Under the pieces are notes generated by a model. The model saw only the letters and a list, made by a program, of their open reading frames with translations. It was not told where the DNA came from and did not search any database. A program made the position numbers and the translations under genes. Positions 8,518 through 16,163 of a stretch of DNA of 64,000 nucleotides are shown piece by piece (the first letter of the stretch is position 1; the number at the start of each line of letters is the position of its first letter). The DNA comes from Bacteroidales bacterium. GTDB lineage: Bacteria; Bacteroidota; Bacteroidia; Bacteroidales; WCHB1-69. Location of the stretch: contig JAKSMC010000012.1 of the NCBI GenBank assembly GCA_024400835.1, positions 1-64,000 on the forward strand, written 5' to 3'.

Positions 8518-9450
8518 ATGTTCAAGGTTCCTGTATTGCTCATCCTCTACAACAGAATCGAAGAGACCCACAACGTCTTTCAAGTTCTGAAAACCATACA
8601 GCCCACCCAGCTATACGTGGCAGGTGACGGCTGCAAGGCCGGCAACATGCTGGACCGCAGCCGCGTATATCAAACCCGATGCGTCATACAGCCCGCATGG
8701 CACTGCCAATTACACACTTACTGGCAGGAAGAGCACCTCGGGAAGTCTCAAATGATGTACCAGGCAATGCAATGGTTTTTCGAGCAGGAAGAAGAAGGCG
8801 TCATCATTATGGAAGACACCATTCCATCTTACGATTTCTTCCCCTACTGTGAAGAGCTGTTGAGTCGATACAGGAACGATGAACATGTTTTCAGCATTGG
8901 CGGCACCTATCTGCGGCATAGGAGCCGGAAACGCTACAACAAACGATTAAAGAAAGGCGGCAGCTCATACTACTTCTCGGCCTATGCGACCACTTGGGGA
9001 TTTGCCACCTGGAAAAACAGATGGAAAGATTTCACTCTTTCTTTGTCGCAATATAGCAATGAGGATTTCGCCAACATGGTCTCACCGTATATGAGGAAAC
9101 AAAAGCAGAAAATATACTGGCTGCGGCGTTTCGCCATCCTCAAAAAACATGACATCCCCTATTGGGATTACCAATTCAACTTCCATATTTGGGCCCATCA
9201 AGGCCTTTGCATCACTCCCTACCTCAACCTCGTCACCAATATCGGATTCAAAAAACAGCCCAAAAGGAAAATCCGCAGGCTGAAACGTAACGCATATCCC
9301 ATTATGCCACTTACACACCCGACGAAGATAGAACAGAACTTCAAGGAAGACCGATATATGTTCAAACATATATTCAAAAGAGCCTTTTTATACCTGTTCC
9401 GCGACTGGCTGACGGAAATTCTTCCAAATAAAAACGAACAAGAAGATTAA
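8518..9450 (+). CDS. GT-A fold glycosyltransferase-like protein
   Basis: Protein of 310 aa. VLLILYNRIEETHNVFQVLK and GDGCK near the N-terminus, then LGKSQMMYQAMQWFF and GVIIMEDTIPSYDFF, match GT-A nucleotide-sugar transferases of the GNT-I/HlpA-like group. These use an acidic ED(D) triad to hold metal and donor. Here the triad reads E99-D100-T101 instead of EDD. The YATTWGFATWKNRW segment and the basic C-terminus suggest membrane association and action on an envelope glycan, but the acceptor is unknown. It starts 8 nt after the DUF1015 gene and likely shares its promoter. Confidence 0.72.
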   Translation: MFKVPVLLILYNRIEETHNVFQVLKTIQPTQLYVAGDGCKAGNMLDRSRVYQTRCVIQPAWHCQLHTYWQEEHLGKSQMMYQAMQWFFEQEEEGVIIMEDTIPSYDFFPYCEELLSRYRNDEHVFSIGGTYLRHRSRKRYNKRLKKGGSSYYFSAYATTWGFATWKNRWKDFTLSLSQYSNEDFANMVSPYMRKQKQKIYWLRRFAILKKHDIPYWDYQFNFHIWAHQGLCITPYLNLVTNIGFKKQPKRKIRRLKRNAYPIMPLTHPTKIEQNFKEDRYMFKHIFKRAFLYLFRDWLTEILPNKNEQED

Positions 9451-9454
9451 ACTA

Positions 9455-9484
9455 TTGGGAGTGTGAAAAAAAAGTGTATTTTTG
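9455..9484 (+). promoter_or_regulatory. Promoter of the TPR protein gene
   Basis: -33-like TTG at 9455-9457 and -7 TATTTTTG at 9477-9484, spacer 19 bp. This rules out the GTG at 9474 as a start codon. Confidence 0.75.
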
Positions 9485-9512
9485 CGCCCTAAAAAAAATT
9501 AGTGTATTAATT

Positions 9513-10217
9513 ATGGCAAGTAACGAAAAATTAGGCAGTAAAAAAACTGAACAAGAAGAAGTTAGCGAAAATTTCGTAACCAAGACTATCGCTTTTTTCA
9601 ACAAATATCAAAACATTATTTACGGCGTAATCATCGGAATCCTCGTTGTAGTTCTGGCGATTATCCTGTTCAACAAGTTCTATCTCCAAAAGAAAAACGG
9701 TGAGGCTTCCGCTCAAATGTCCTATCCTATCAGCCAACTCATGGCTGGTGACAGCGCATCTTTGAACCGTGCTTTGGAAGGCAACGATGAAAACGACGGA
9801 TTCCTTTCCATCGCTGACGGCTACAAACTCACCAAAACATCCAACACGGCTAAATACTATGCTGGCCTCTGCTATCTCAAACTCGGTCAGAAAGACGAAG
9901 CTATGGATTATTTGAAGAAATTCAAGAAAAGAGAAGACGTACTTTGGTATGGCTGCCAATCCGTAATCGGCGACCTCTATGACGAACAAGGTGACGAAGC
10001 AGCTGCAGTCAAATATTACGAAAAAGCTGCTAAAGGCGAAGATCCTTATTTCACCCCTATCGCCCTCTTCAAACTGGCTCAAATGTACGAAAGACAAGAC
10101 AAATGGAACGAGGCTGCTGACACTTATCAGAAAATAGAAGACAACTTCTACGCTGAGTATACCAAGATGAGTATTGCTCAATATGCTGAAAGAGCTAAAG
10201 CCAAAGCATCCAAATAA
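9513..10217 (+). CDS. Membrane-anchored tetratricopeptide protein (YfgM-like)
   Basis: Protein of 234 aa with a charged N-terminal cytoplasmic part, one transmembrane helix (about 35-57, NIIYGVIIGILVVVLAIILFN), and a C-terminal TPR region with repeats around KYYAGLCYLKLGQKDEAMDYLKKF, IGDLYDEQGDEAAAVKYYEKA and LAQMYERQDKWNEAADTYQKI. The layout is like YfgM/BepA-type periplasmic scaffolds. The partner is unknown. ATG at 9513 is chosen because the upstream GTG lies in the promoter. The gene ends in a strong terminator. Confidence 0.82.
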   Translation: MASNEKLGSKKTEQEEVSENFVTKTIAFFNKYQNIIYGVIIGILVVVLAIILFNKFYLQKKNGEASAQMSYPISQLMAGDSASLNRALEGNDENDGFLSIADGYKLTKTSNTAKYYAGLCYLKLGQKDEAMDYLKKFKKREDVLWYGCQSVIGDLYDEQGDEAAAVKYYEKAAKGEDPYFTPIALFKLAQMYERQDKWNEAADTYQKIEDNFYAEYTKMSIAQYAERAKAKASK

Positions 10218-10265
10218 TCAAGACTATCTTCTTTGAATTTTTCACAATTCAAGTTGACATATATT

Positions 10266-10310
10266 AAAATCGGTAGTGTGGCCTTCTGCAACATTACCGA
10301 TTTTCTTTTC
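10266..10310 (+). terminator. Terminator after the TPR gene
   Basis: Stem AAAATCGGTA/TACCGATTTT (10266-10275 with 10295-10304), extendable by four more pairs including one wobble, then a T-rich tail. Confidence 0.85.
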
Positions 10311-10354
10311 TAATAAAAAATATCGACATCACATAAAACCAACCTATCACTGAC

Positions 10355-11320
10355 ATGAAAGTAGTATTCATGGGGACGCCCGAATTCGCCGCACACATAT
10401 TAGACCGCATCATTCAAGCCGGACACAACGTTGTAAGTGTAGTAACAACCCCAGACAAACCTGCAGGACGCGGACAGCATATTAAATATTCTGACGTTAA
10501 GAACTATGCCTTAGAGCACAACCTCCCCCTTCTCCAACCCGAGAAAATGAAAGACAAGACATTCGTCAAGCAACTTCAAGACCTCGATGCTGATGTATTT
10601 GTGGTTGTGGCCTTCCGCATGCTTCCAAGTGTAGTCTACACCATTCCACCCAAAGGGACATTCAATGTCCATGCCTCGCTGCTGCCTCAATATCGAGGTG
10701 CCGCCCCCATACAATGGTCCATCATAAATGGCGAAACAAAAAGCGGAGTCACCACATTCTTCCTGGATGAGCACACCGACACCGGAGCCATCATCCGACA
10801 GACAGAAGTTGAAATCACCCGCGAGGACAATGTCGGAACACTGCACGACAAACTCATGTTTGCAGGAGCGGAAATTGCTGTTGACACACTGAATGATATC
10901 GAGACCGGCAATCTGAGCACCAGACCCCAAACCACAACTGAGATTTTAAAACCAGCACCGAAGATCTTCAAGGAAGACATGAAAATCAACTGGGACGACT
11001 CCGCCGAAAACATATATAACAAGATTCGAGGGCTATCCCCCTACCCTGCAGCTTTCACCACTATCAACAATGTTGACGAACAGGGCAACGACACGAGGAA
11101 AGCTAACAGCATAAAGATTTTTGAAAGCAGCATAACATCGGCAAAAAGCACCGAAAAACCTGGCACAATTACTATTAAAGGGAACAAAACTATGCTGATT
11201 TCGACGAAAACCTTTGATATTTCTATCAAAAGCCTCCAATTCGAAGGCAAAAAAAGAATGGATGTTGAAATTTTCCTTGCAGGATTCAGGATTTCCAATT
11301 ACACAAAAACCTTGTTTTAG
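10355..11320 (+). CDS. fmt: Methionyl-tRNA formyltransferase
   Basis: Transfers a formyl group from 10-formyl-tetrahydrofolate to Met-tRNA(fMet) for translation initiation. It has 321 aa, the expected length. The N-terminal Rossmann start KVVFMGTPEFAA, the folate-binding/catalytic segment FNVHASLLPQYRGAAPIQW and DTGAII are diagnostic. The C-terminal OB-like domain runs from about residue 205 (INWDDSAENIYNKIRGLSPYPAAF). Often fmt pairs with def, but here it stands alone between terminators. No clear -7 element is seen upstream. Confidence 0.95.
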   Translation: MKVVFMGTPEFAAHILDRIIQAGHNVVSVVTTPDKPAGRGQHIKYSDVKNYALEHNLPLLQPEKMKDKTFVKQLQDLDADVFVVVAFRMLPSVVYTIPPKGTFNVHASLLPQYRGAAPIQWSIINGETKSGVTTFFLDEHTDTGAIIRQTEVEITREDNVGTLHDKLMFAGAEIAVDTLNDIETGNLSTRPQTTTEILKPAPKIFKEDMKINWDDSAENIYNKIRGLSPYPAAFTTINNVDEQGNDTRKANSIKIFESSITSAKSTEKPGTITIKGNKTMLISTKTFDISIKSLQFEGKKRMDVEIFLAGFRISNYTKTLF

Positions 11321-11394
11321 TGTAATTTTATAAAAATTCAAAAAATCTATCTAAACAAAGATTTTAAAATTTTCACACAAACATGCGGAAATGC

Positions 11395-11422
11395 TTGTTC
11401 TACCGCATTTTCGCTAAATTTG
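11395..11422 (+). promoter_or_regulatory. Promoter of the HU gene
   Basis: -33-like TTG at 11395-11397 and -7 TAAATTTG at 11415-11422, spacer 17 bp. Confidence 0.65.
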
Positions 11423-11466
11423 CTGCTCCAAAAAAAATAAATCACTAACCATTAAATTTTATCAGT

Positions 11467-11733
11467 ATGAATAAAAGTGAATTAATCGATGCTATGGCTG
11501 AAAAAGCCGGTTTAACAAAAGTTCAAGCTAAAAACGCTTTAGACGCTTTCATGTGCGCAACAAGCGAAACCCTTCAAAAAGGTGACAAAATCTCCTTAGT
11601 TGGTTTCGGTACTTTCGAAGTTAAGAAACGTGCTGCTAGAAAAGGCCTCAACCCCGCAACAAAGAAAGCCATCAACATTCCTGCAAAGAATGTCGTTAAA
11701 TTCAAAGTTGGTGCAAAATTAGCTGAACTTTAA
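11467..11733 (+). CDS. hup: HU-family DNA-binding protein
   Basis: Histone-like DNA-bending protein, 88 aa. MNKSELIDAMAEKAGLTKVQAKNALDAF begins the dimerisation helices, VGFGTFEVKKRAARKGLNP is the beta arm with the conserved RxGxNPxT region (here KGLNPATKKA), and NIPAKNVVKFKVGAKL closes the domain. It is the simple 90-residue HU type, not the longer Bacteroidales HU-like proteins with extra tails. Own promoter and own terminator indicate a single-gene unit. Confidence 0.95.
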   Translation: MNKSELIDAMAEKAGLTKVQAKNALDAFMCATSETLQKGDKISLVGFGTFEVKKRAARKGLNPATKKAINIPAKNVVKFKVGAKLAEL

Positions 11734-11756
11734 TAGCATATATTTTACTACCATTT

Positions 11757-11787
11757 AAGAAAGCCCTCCCATAGGGCTTTCTTTATT
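11757..11787 (+). terminator. Terminator after the HU gene
   Basis: Perfect 11-bp stem AAGAAAGCCCT/AGGGCTTTCTT with a 5-nt loop followed by T-rich sequence. Confidence 0.88.
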
Positions 11788-11809
11788 TATATAGACGAAG
11801 AGGAAAAAT

Positions 11810-12493
11810 ATGACAGACAAGAAACTCCAAAGCAAACTCATCGACCACCTGGCGCAATTCGTAACCGAAGCGAGAAAAGAGCGGATCTTAGAAGTTCTCC
11901 AAAACAGGACCCGCCACATCACTGTCGTATTGGAAGATTTGTACCAGACGCAAAATATCAGCGCTGTCATGCGCACCTGCGACTGCTACGGCATCCAGGA
12001 CGCCTATATTGTCGAGAACCGGAACGAATTCGAAATACACAAAGACATCAGCATGGGCGCTGACAAATGGCTGACCCTGCATCACTACCCGCATACGGAA
12101 CATAATATGAAGCAATGTATTGACGACCTGCATGCCAAGGGATACACAGTAGTGGCCACGCTGCCCGACGAGAAGAAGACCACCATACAAGATCTTCCTA
12201 TAGACAAGAAGACAGCCTTCCTTTTCGGAACCGAACTTACCGGTCTTTCCGACGAAGCCGTCCAATACGCAGACTGCAACGCACTCATTCCGATGTACGG
12301 GTTCACGGAAAGTTTCAACATATCCAATTCTGCAGCCATCATCCTTTCAAATTTTTCAGAAAGGCTGCGCCACTCCGATGTGGATTGGAAACTGACAACA
12401 GACGAACAGCAAGAGTTGTATCTGGACTGGCTGAAGAAGAGCCTTCGCGACCCCGAGGCCATGATAAAGCATTTCATGGCAAGTATGGAATAG
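11810..12493 (+). CDS. trmH: SpoU-family tRNA 2'-O-methyltransferase, TrmH-like
   Basis: SPOUT-class (trefoil-knot) AdoMet-dependent methyltransferase, 227 aa. The three SpoU motifs are present: NISAVMRTCDCYG (motif 1), LFGTELTGLS (motif 2) and IPMYGFTESFNISNSAAIIL (motif 3). Length and sequence fit TrmH, which methylates G18 in the D-loop of tRNAs. The start region ITVVLEDLYQTQ is also typical. No promoter is evident; transcription may read through the HU terminator. A related rRNA methyltransferase is a less likely alternative. Confidence 0.9.
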   Translation: MTDKKLQSKLIDHLAQFVTEARKERILEVLQNRTRHITVVLEDLYQTQNISAVMRTCDCYGIQDAYIVENRNEFEIHKDISMGADKWLTLHHYPHTEHNMKQCIDDLHAKGYTVVATLPDEKKTTIQDLPIDKKTAFLFGTELTGLSDEAVQYADCNALIPMYGFTESFNISNSAAIILSNFSERLRHSDVDWKLTTDEQQELYLDWLKKSLRDPEAMIKHFMASME

Positions 12494-12521
12494 GCCTAAG
12501 TATCCATCCTCCAAAGAGACA

Positions 12522-12573
12522 CAACTTCAAGATGGTCACCTTTTGCAGCAGACCATTTTGAAGTTGTTTTTTT
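12522..12573 (+). terminator. Terminator after trmH
   Basis: Sixteen-bp stem CAACTTCAAGATGGTC/GACCATTTTGAAGTTG (one wobble), 13-nt loop, followed by a T-run. Confidence 0.88.
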
Positions 12574-12611
12574 ACATGTATTTTGATTTCAACTTTAGGG
12601 AAATATTTTTG

Positions 12612-12619
12612 TATCTTTG
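12612..12619 (+). promoter_or_regulatory. -7 promoter element of the dsrC-like operon
   Basis: TATCTTTG, followed by GCGGCC, about 25 nt before the ATG at 12644. The -33 region is not clear. Confidence 0.75.
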
Positions 12620-12643
12620 CGGCCTATTCAAAAACACTACAAT

Positions 12644-12961
12644 ATGGCAAATATTAATTACGAAGGAAAGAGCTATGAACTCGATGGTGACGGCTTCATG
12701 CTGAAACCGGAAGAATGGACCGAAGGATTGGCTGCTGAAATCGCCAAAGTCGACGGCATCAACGAATTAACAGAAAACCATTGGAAAATTCTGCATTGCA
12801 TTCGTGAAAACTACGAAGAAAAAGGCATCGCGCCCATGGTACGCGTCATTTGCAAGACTTCGGGCCTCAAATTGAAAGAGATATACGAGCTCTTCCCGCT
12901 GGGTCCCGCCAGAGGTGCCTGCCGCGTAGCCGGTCTTCCCAAACCAGAAGGTTGCGTATAA
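12644..12961 (+). CDS. DsrC/TusE-family sulfur carrier protein with both C-terminal cysteines
   Basis: Protein of 105 aa from the ATG at 12644 (an upstream in-frame start at 12617 overlaps the promoter). DsrC family proteins carry sulfur as a persulfide or trisulfide on a flexible C-terminal arm. The arm here is LGPARGACRVAGLPKPEGCV, with C93 and C104 in the C-x10-C layout. That is the signature of true DsrC, which forms the trisulfide product of sulfite reductase DsrAB. TusE (tRNA thiolation) keeps only the last cysteine. No dsrAB or tus genes are in the window. The next gene is a NarI/DsrM-like membrane protein, which suggests that this carrier hands electrons or sulfur to a membrane complex. 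Confidence 0.9.
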   Translation: MANINYEGKSYELDGDGFMLKPEEWTEGLAAEIAKVDGINELTENHWKILHCIRENYEEKGIAPMVRVICKTSGLKLKEIYELFPLGPARGACRVAGLPKPEGCV

Positions 12962-12984
12962 TAGAAACGTAAAATAACAAGAAC

Positions 12985-13629
12985 ATGTTAATCATTCAAT
13001 ATCTTGCGATTGCAGCGGCAGTGATCTGCCTCTGCAGTCTTTTCGTGTTTTTCCTCCGAATCATTCGTCTAGGAAAACCCAAAGACCTATCCGAAAAAAG
13101 TGGTGACACAGGAAAGGGAATTTTATACTCCAACACTGTGGCAATGATGCCGCAGAACAAAGAATCCGCATACCTGCACATCCCCGGATACGCCGCAGGC
13201 ATGCTGTTCCATATCGGAACATTCCTCAGCGCACTCATCTTTGTGCTGTCCTTTTTCCCATTTTTCAATCGTTGGATTTCCGGCCCCGACAAAATACACT
13301 TGATTATCCCTGTGATTCTTGCAGTCACATGCATTTGCGGATACATTCTGCTGTTGCGTCGCGCATTCTCCAAAGATTTGAAGCCGCTGTCCAATCCTGA
13401 CGACTACATCTCCAACATACTGACATCGACATTCCAATTGTTCACGATGCTTTATTTGTTAATGCCGTCTTGCTGCTGTATGCCCACCGCCTATTATGTG
13501 ATGTGCATCATACTGTTCCTCTATTTGCCGCTCGGCAAATTAAGACATCTGGTTTACTACTTTGCAGCACGCTACCATCTTGGATTTTTCTACGGATGGC
13601 GCAATGTATGGCCGAAAAACGAAGACTAA
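12985..13629 (+). CDS. NarI/DsrM-like membrane cytochrome b subunit (putative)
   Basis: Integral membrane protein of 214 aa with about five transmembrane helices: near 3-26, 70-92, 105-127, 148-172 and 170-192. Histidines H65 and H76 (HIPGYAAGMLFHIG) and H188 and H198 (RHLVYYFAARYH) occur in two pairs at the start of one helix and the end of another, as in NarI, DsrM and TmcC, which bind two b hemes. The cytoplasmic PLSNPDDYISNIL segment also resembles that group. The match is remote, so heme binding is inference. It sits 23 nt after the dsrC-like gene in the same operon, which supports a quinone-linked thiol/sulfur redox role. CCC at 163-165 is unusual. Confidence 0.6.
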   Translation: MLIIQYLAIAAAVICLCSLFVFFLRIIRLGKPKDLSEKSGDTGKGILYSNTVAMMPQNKESAYLHIPGYAAGMLFHIGTFLSALIFVLSFFPFFNRWISGPDKIHLIIPVILAVTCICGYILLLRRAFSKDLKPLSNPDDYISNILTSTFQLFTMLYLLMPSCCCMPTAYYVMCIILFLYLPLGKLRHLVYYFAARYHLGFFYGWRNVWPKNED

Positions 13630-13644
13630 CAAGAAACTAAAACT

Positions 13645-15051
13645 ATGACATTAGATTTCCTAGGCGCCACCGAAGAAGTGACTGGCAGCAAATTCATGCT
13701 GACCACCAAAAAAGGCGCAAAAATATTATTAGACTGCGGTATGTACCAAGGCAAAGGCCTTGAAACCGACAAGATGAACAGAGAATTGGGATTCGACCCG
13801 AAAGAGGTGGACTTCCTTCTTCTATCTCACGCTCATATCGACCACTCCGGGCTTATACCTTATATATATAAGTTAGGATTCCGCGGAAAAGTTTTCTGCA
13901 CACCTGCAACGCGAGATCTCTGCGCAATCATGCTGGCAGATTCCGGCAGAATTCAAGAAGCCGATGCCAAACAGTTCAACAAAAAGAAGGAACGTATCGA
14001 CAAAGAACCTATTGAGCCTATCTACACAGAAAAAGATGCCGCTGAATGTATGTCCCAATTTGTGAGCATCCCGAGAGAACTCAAATTCAACATCACAGAA
14101 GATGTATCCATCGAATTTTTCGAAACAGGGCACATGTTAGGCAGCAGTGCTATCTACATCACTTTCAAAGAAGGTAGGAAAGTCCGCACATTATGCTACA
14201 CCGGCGACGTCGGAAGATACAGCAAACGTATCCTCCCCGACCCGATTGCTTTCCCCTATGCAGACTACATCATCACCGAGTCCACTTACGGTGACAGGCT
14301 TCATTCCACTTTGGACGACGCAGACCAGCAACTGATGTTGGTTGTAAAGGACGCCTGCGCAAAAAGACTCGGCAAATTGCTCATCCCGTCCTTTGCCATC
14401 GGCAGAACCCAGGAGATCGTCTACACCCTGCACAGACTCAAACAAGCCGGCAACCTGCCGGATATAGAGATCTTTGTAGACAGTCCTTTGGCCTGCTCCG
14501 CCACCAACATCTACCGCCTACACGATGAGAACTTCAACACAGACATCAGAACGTTCATGGAGAACACCAAAGACCCGTTTGGTTTCGACAATCTCACCTA
14601 TGTTCGCTCCGTTGACGATTCCAAGAAGTTGAACACCTACAATCGTCCATGCATCATCATCTCAGCATCAGGGATGATGGAAGCAGGCCGTATCAAACAT
14701 CACTTGGCCAACAACATCGAAGACCCGAAGACGACAATTCTATGCGTCGGCTATTGCTCTCCGACCACATTGGGAGCCAAGATCATGCGCGGTGATACCA
14801 AAGTTTCCATCTTTGGCGAAGAGCACAAAGTCAGAGCCCATCTCGAGCGCATAGATGCCTATTCTGGTCATGCCGACTACAAAGAGCTCATTCAATACCT
14901 TTCATGCCAGAAGGGTAACAAGAAGCTGAAAAAGATATTCATCGTCCATGGTGAAGGTGAGGTGAGAGATGCTTACGCAAACCATCTCAAGAAAGCAGGC
15001 TTTAAGCAAGCCTACGTTCCCAGTTTCCTCGAACAAACTGAATTAATTTAA
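13645..15051 (+). CDS. Metallo-beta-lactamase / beta-CASP ribonuclease
   Basis: Protein of 468 aa, a YSH1/CPSF-73-like RNA-processing exo/endonuclease of bacteria. The zinc motif is SHAHIDHSG (HxHxDH), with further ligands in FETGHMLGSS and YTGDVGRY. The beta-CASP and RMMBL parts follow: motif A in ITESTYGDR, IPSFAIGRTQEI, ISASGMMEAGRIKHHL, and the last histidine in DAYSGHADYKEL, with FIVHGEG near the C-terminus. Such enzymes act on RNA; the target here is unknown. It is the third gene of the dsrC operon, 15 nt after the cytochrome-like gene. Confidence 0.9.
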   Translation: MTLDFLGATEEVTGSKFMLTTKKGAKILLDCGMYQGKGLETDKMNRELGFDPKEVDFLLLSHAHIDHSGLIPYIYKLGFRGKVFCTPATRDLCAIMLADSGRIQEADAKQFNKKKERIDKEPIEPIYTEKDAAECMSQFVSIPRELKFNITEDVSIEFFETGHMLGSSAIYITFKEGRKVRTLCYTGDVGRYSKRILPDPIAFPYADYIITESTYGDRLHSTLDDADQQLMLVVKDACAKRLGKLLIPSFAIGRTQEIVYTLHRLKQAGNLPDIEIFVDSPLACSATNIYRLHDENFNTDIRTFMENTKDPFGFDNLTYVRSVDDSKKLNTYNRPCIIISASGMMEAGRIKHHLANNIEDPKTTILCVGYCSPTTLGAKIMRGDTKVSIFGEEHKVRAHLERIDAYSGHADYKELIQYLSCQKGNKKLKKIFIVHGEGEVRDAYANHLKKAGFKQAYVPSFLEQTELI

Positions 15052-15062
15052 TTAGAAGTATT

Positions 15063-15941
15063 TTGGAAAAGACTTTGAAAATTCTCGTAACCGGCGCAAA
15101 TGGGCAATTAGGGCGCTGCATCCAGGACCTCGCGAAGGAAACGGAGCATGCAGGACACCACTATTTTTTCACCGATGTAGCAGAATTGGATATATGCAAC
15201 TACTCAGCCATTGATGATTATGTAAAAGCCCATCGGCCGGACGTAATCATCAATGCTGCCGCATATACGGCAGTGGACAATGCGGAAGACGACATTGAAA
15301 ATGCGTACAAACTCAACAGGGATGCCGTTGACAACCTCGCCAGAATAGCGAAAGAATACAATATATATTTTATTCATATATCAACGGACTACGTGTTTTC
15401 AGGAGAAGCCTGCCACCCATATCGTGTAGATGCAGCAATAGCGCCAAAATCCATTTATGGGAAATCCAAAGCAGCCGGTGAAGAGAAAATCAAATCCAGC
15501 GGCTGCAACGCAAGCATTATCCGCACGTCATGGCTATATTCGGAATATGGAAAGAACTTTGTCAAAACGATGTTGAGGCTGGGTAGCGAGCGAGAATCTA
15601 TAAATGTGGTTTGCGACCAAATCGGCGGTCCGACATACGCAGGAGATTTGGCAAAAGTAATCTTAGCTTGCATAAAAACAAACATAGACAAAGAAGGAGT
15701 AGAAATTTACCACTTCGCCAATGAAGGTACAATAAGTTGGTACGACTTCACGCAAGCCATCATGGAAATATCCAAAATCAAATGCAAAGTCAACTCCATT
15801 TTCACATCAGAATATCCAGCGAAAGCACCAAGACCTGCCTATTCCGTGTTTGATTTGAGTAAGACGAGACAGGAAATATGGGCGGACATACCCTATTGGA
15901 GAGAAAGTTTAATATTGACAATCAAGAAGTTGCAAGAATAG
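15063..15941 (+). CDS. rfbD: dTDP-4-dehydrorhamnose reductase
   Basis: Extended SDR enzyme of 292 aa that makes dTDP-L-rhamnose by NAD(P)H-dependent reduction, the last step of the RmlABCD route. It shows the glycine motif TGANGQLG, NAAAYTAVDNAE, HISTDYVFSGE, and catalytic YGKSK. No ATG is available: the start is TTG at 15063 or TTG at 15075 (giving MKILVTG). The partners rfbA, rfbB and rfbC are not adjacent. It lies 11 nt after the beta-CASP gene and appears to be the last gene of the operon. Confidence 0.93.
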   Translation: MEKTLKILVTGANGQLGRCIQDLAKETEHAGHHYFFTDVAELDICNYSAIDDYVKAHRPDVIINAAAYTAVDNAEDDIENAYKLNRDAVDNLARIAKEYNIYFIHISTDYVFSGEACHPYRVDAAIAPKSIYGKSKAAGEEKIKSSGCNASIIRTSWLYSEYGKNFVKTMLRLGSERESINVVCDQIGGPTYAGDLAKVILACIKTNIDKEGVEIYHFANEGTISWYDFTQAIMEISKIKCKVNSIFTSEYPAKAPRPAYSVFDLSKTRQEIWADIPYWRESLILTIKKLQE

Positions 15942-15984
15942 ATTTTTTTTTACACGAAAAAAGCGAGTATTTAAAAAAATAATG

Positions 15985-15992
15985 TATTTTTG
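15985..15992 (+). promoter_or_regulatory. -7 promoter element of tRNA-Thr/tuf
   Basis: TATTTTTG followed by GCCCGC, about 50 nt before tRNA-Thr. It likely drives tRNA-Thr and tuf together. Confidence 0.72.
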
Positions 15993-16041
15993 CCCGCTCA
16001 AAACAGCGAAAGGTACTAAGGTACTTTTCAAGATGGCAAAA

Positions 16042-16113
16042 GCCGTTGTAGCTCAGTGGTAGAGTACATCCTTGGTAAGGATGGGGTCATGAGTTCAACT
16101 CTCATCAACGGCT
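16042..16113 (+). tRNA. tRNA-Thr (GGT)
   Basis: Clover leaf: acceptor GCCGTTG/CAACGGC, D-arm GCTC...GAGT, anticodon stem CATCC/GGATG with loop TTGGTAA (anticodon GGT), T-arm ATGAG-TTCAACT-CTCAT, discriminator T. CCA is not encoded. Confidence 0.95.
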
Positions 16114-16163
16114 CAATTGGAAACTCAAGTTTAAAATATTAATCATATAATTTATAGAAAAAA

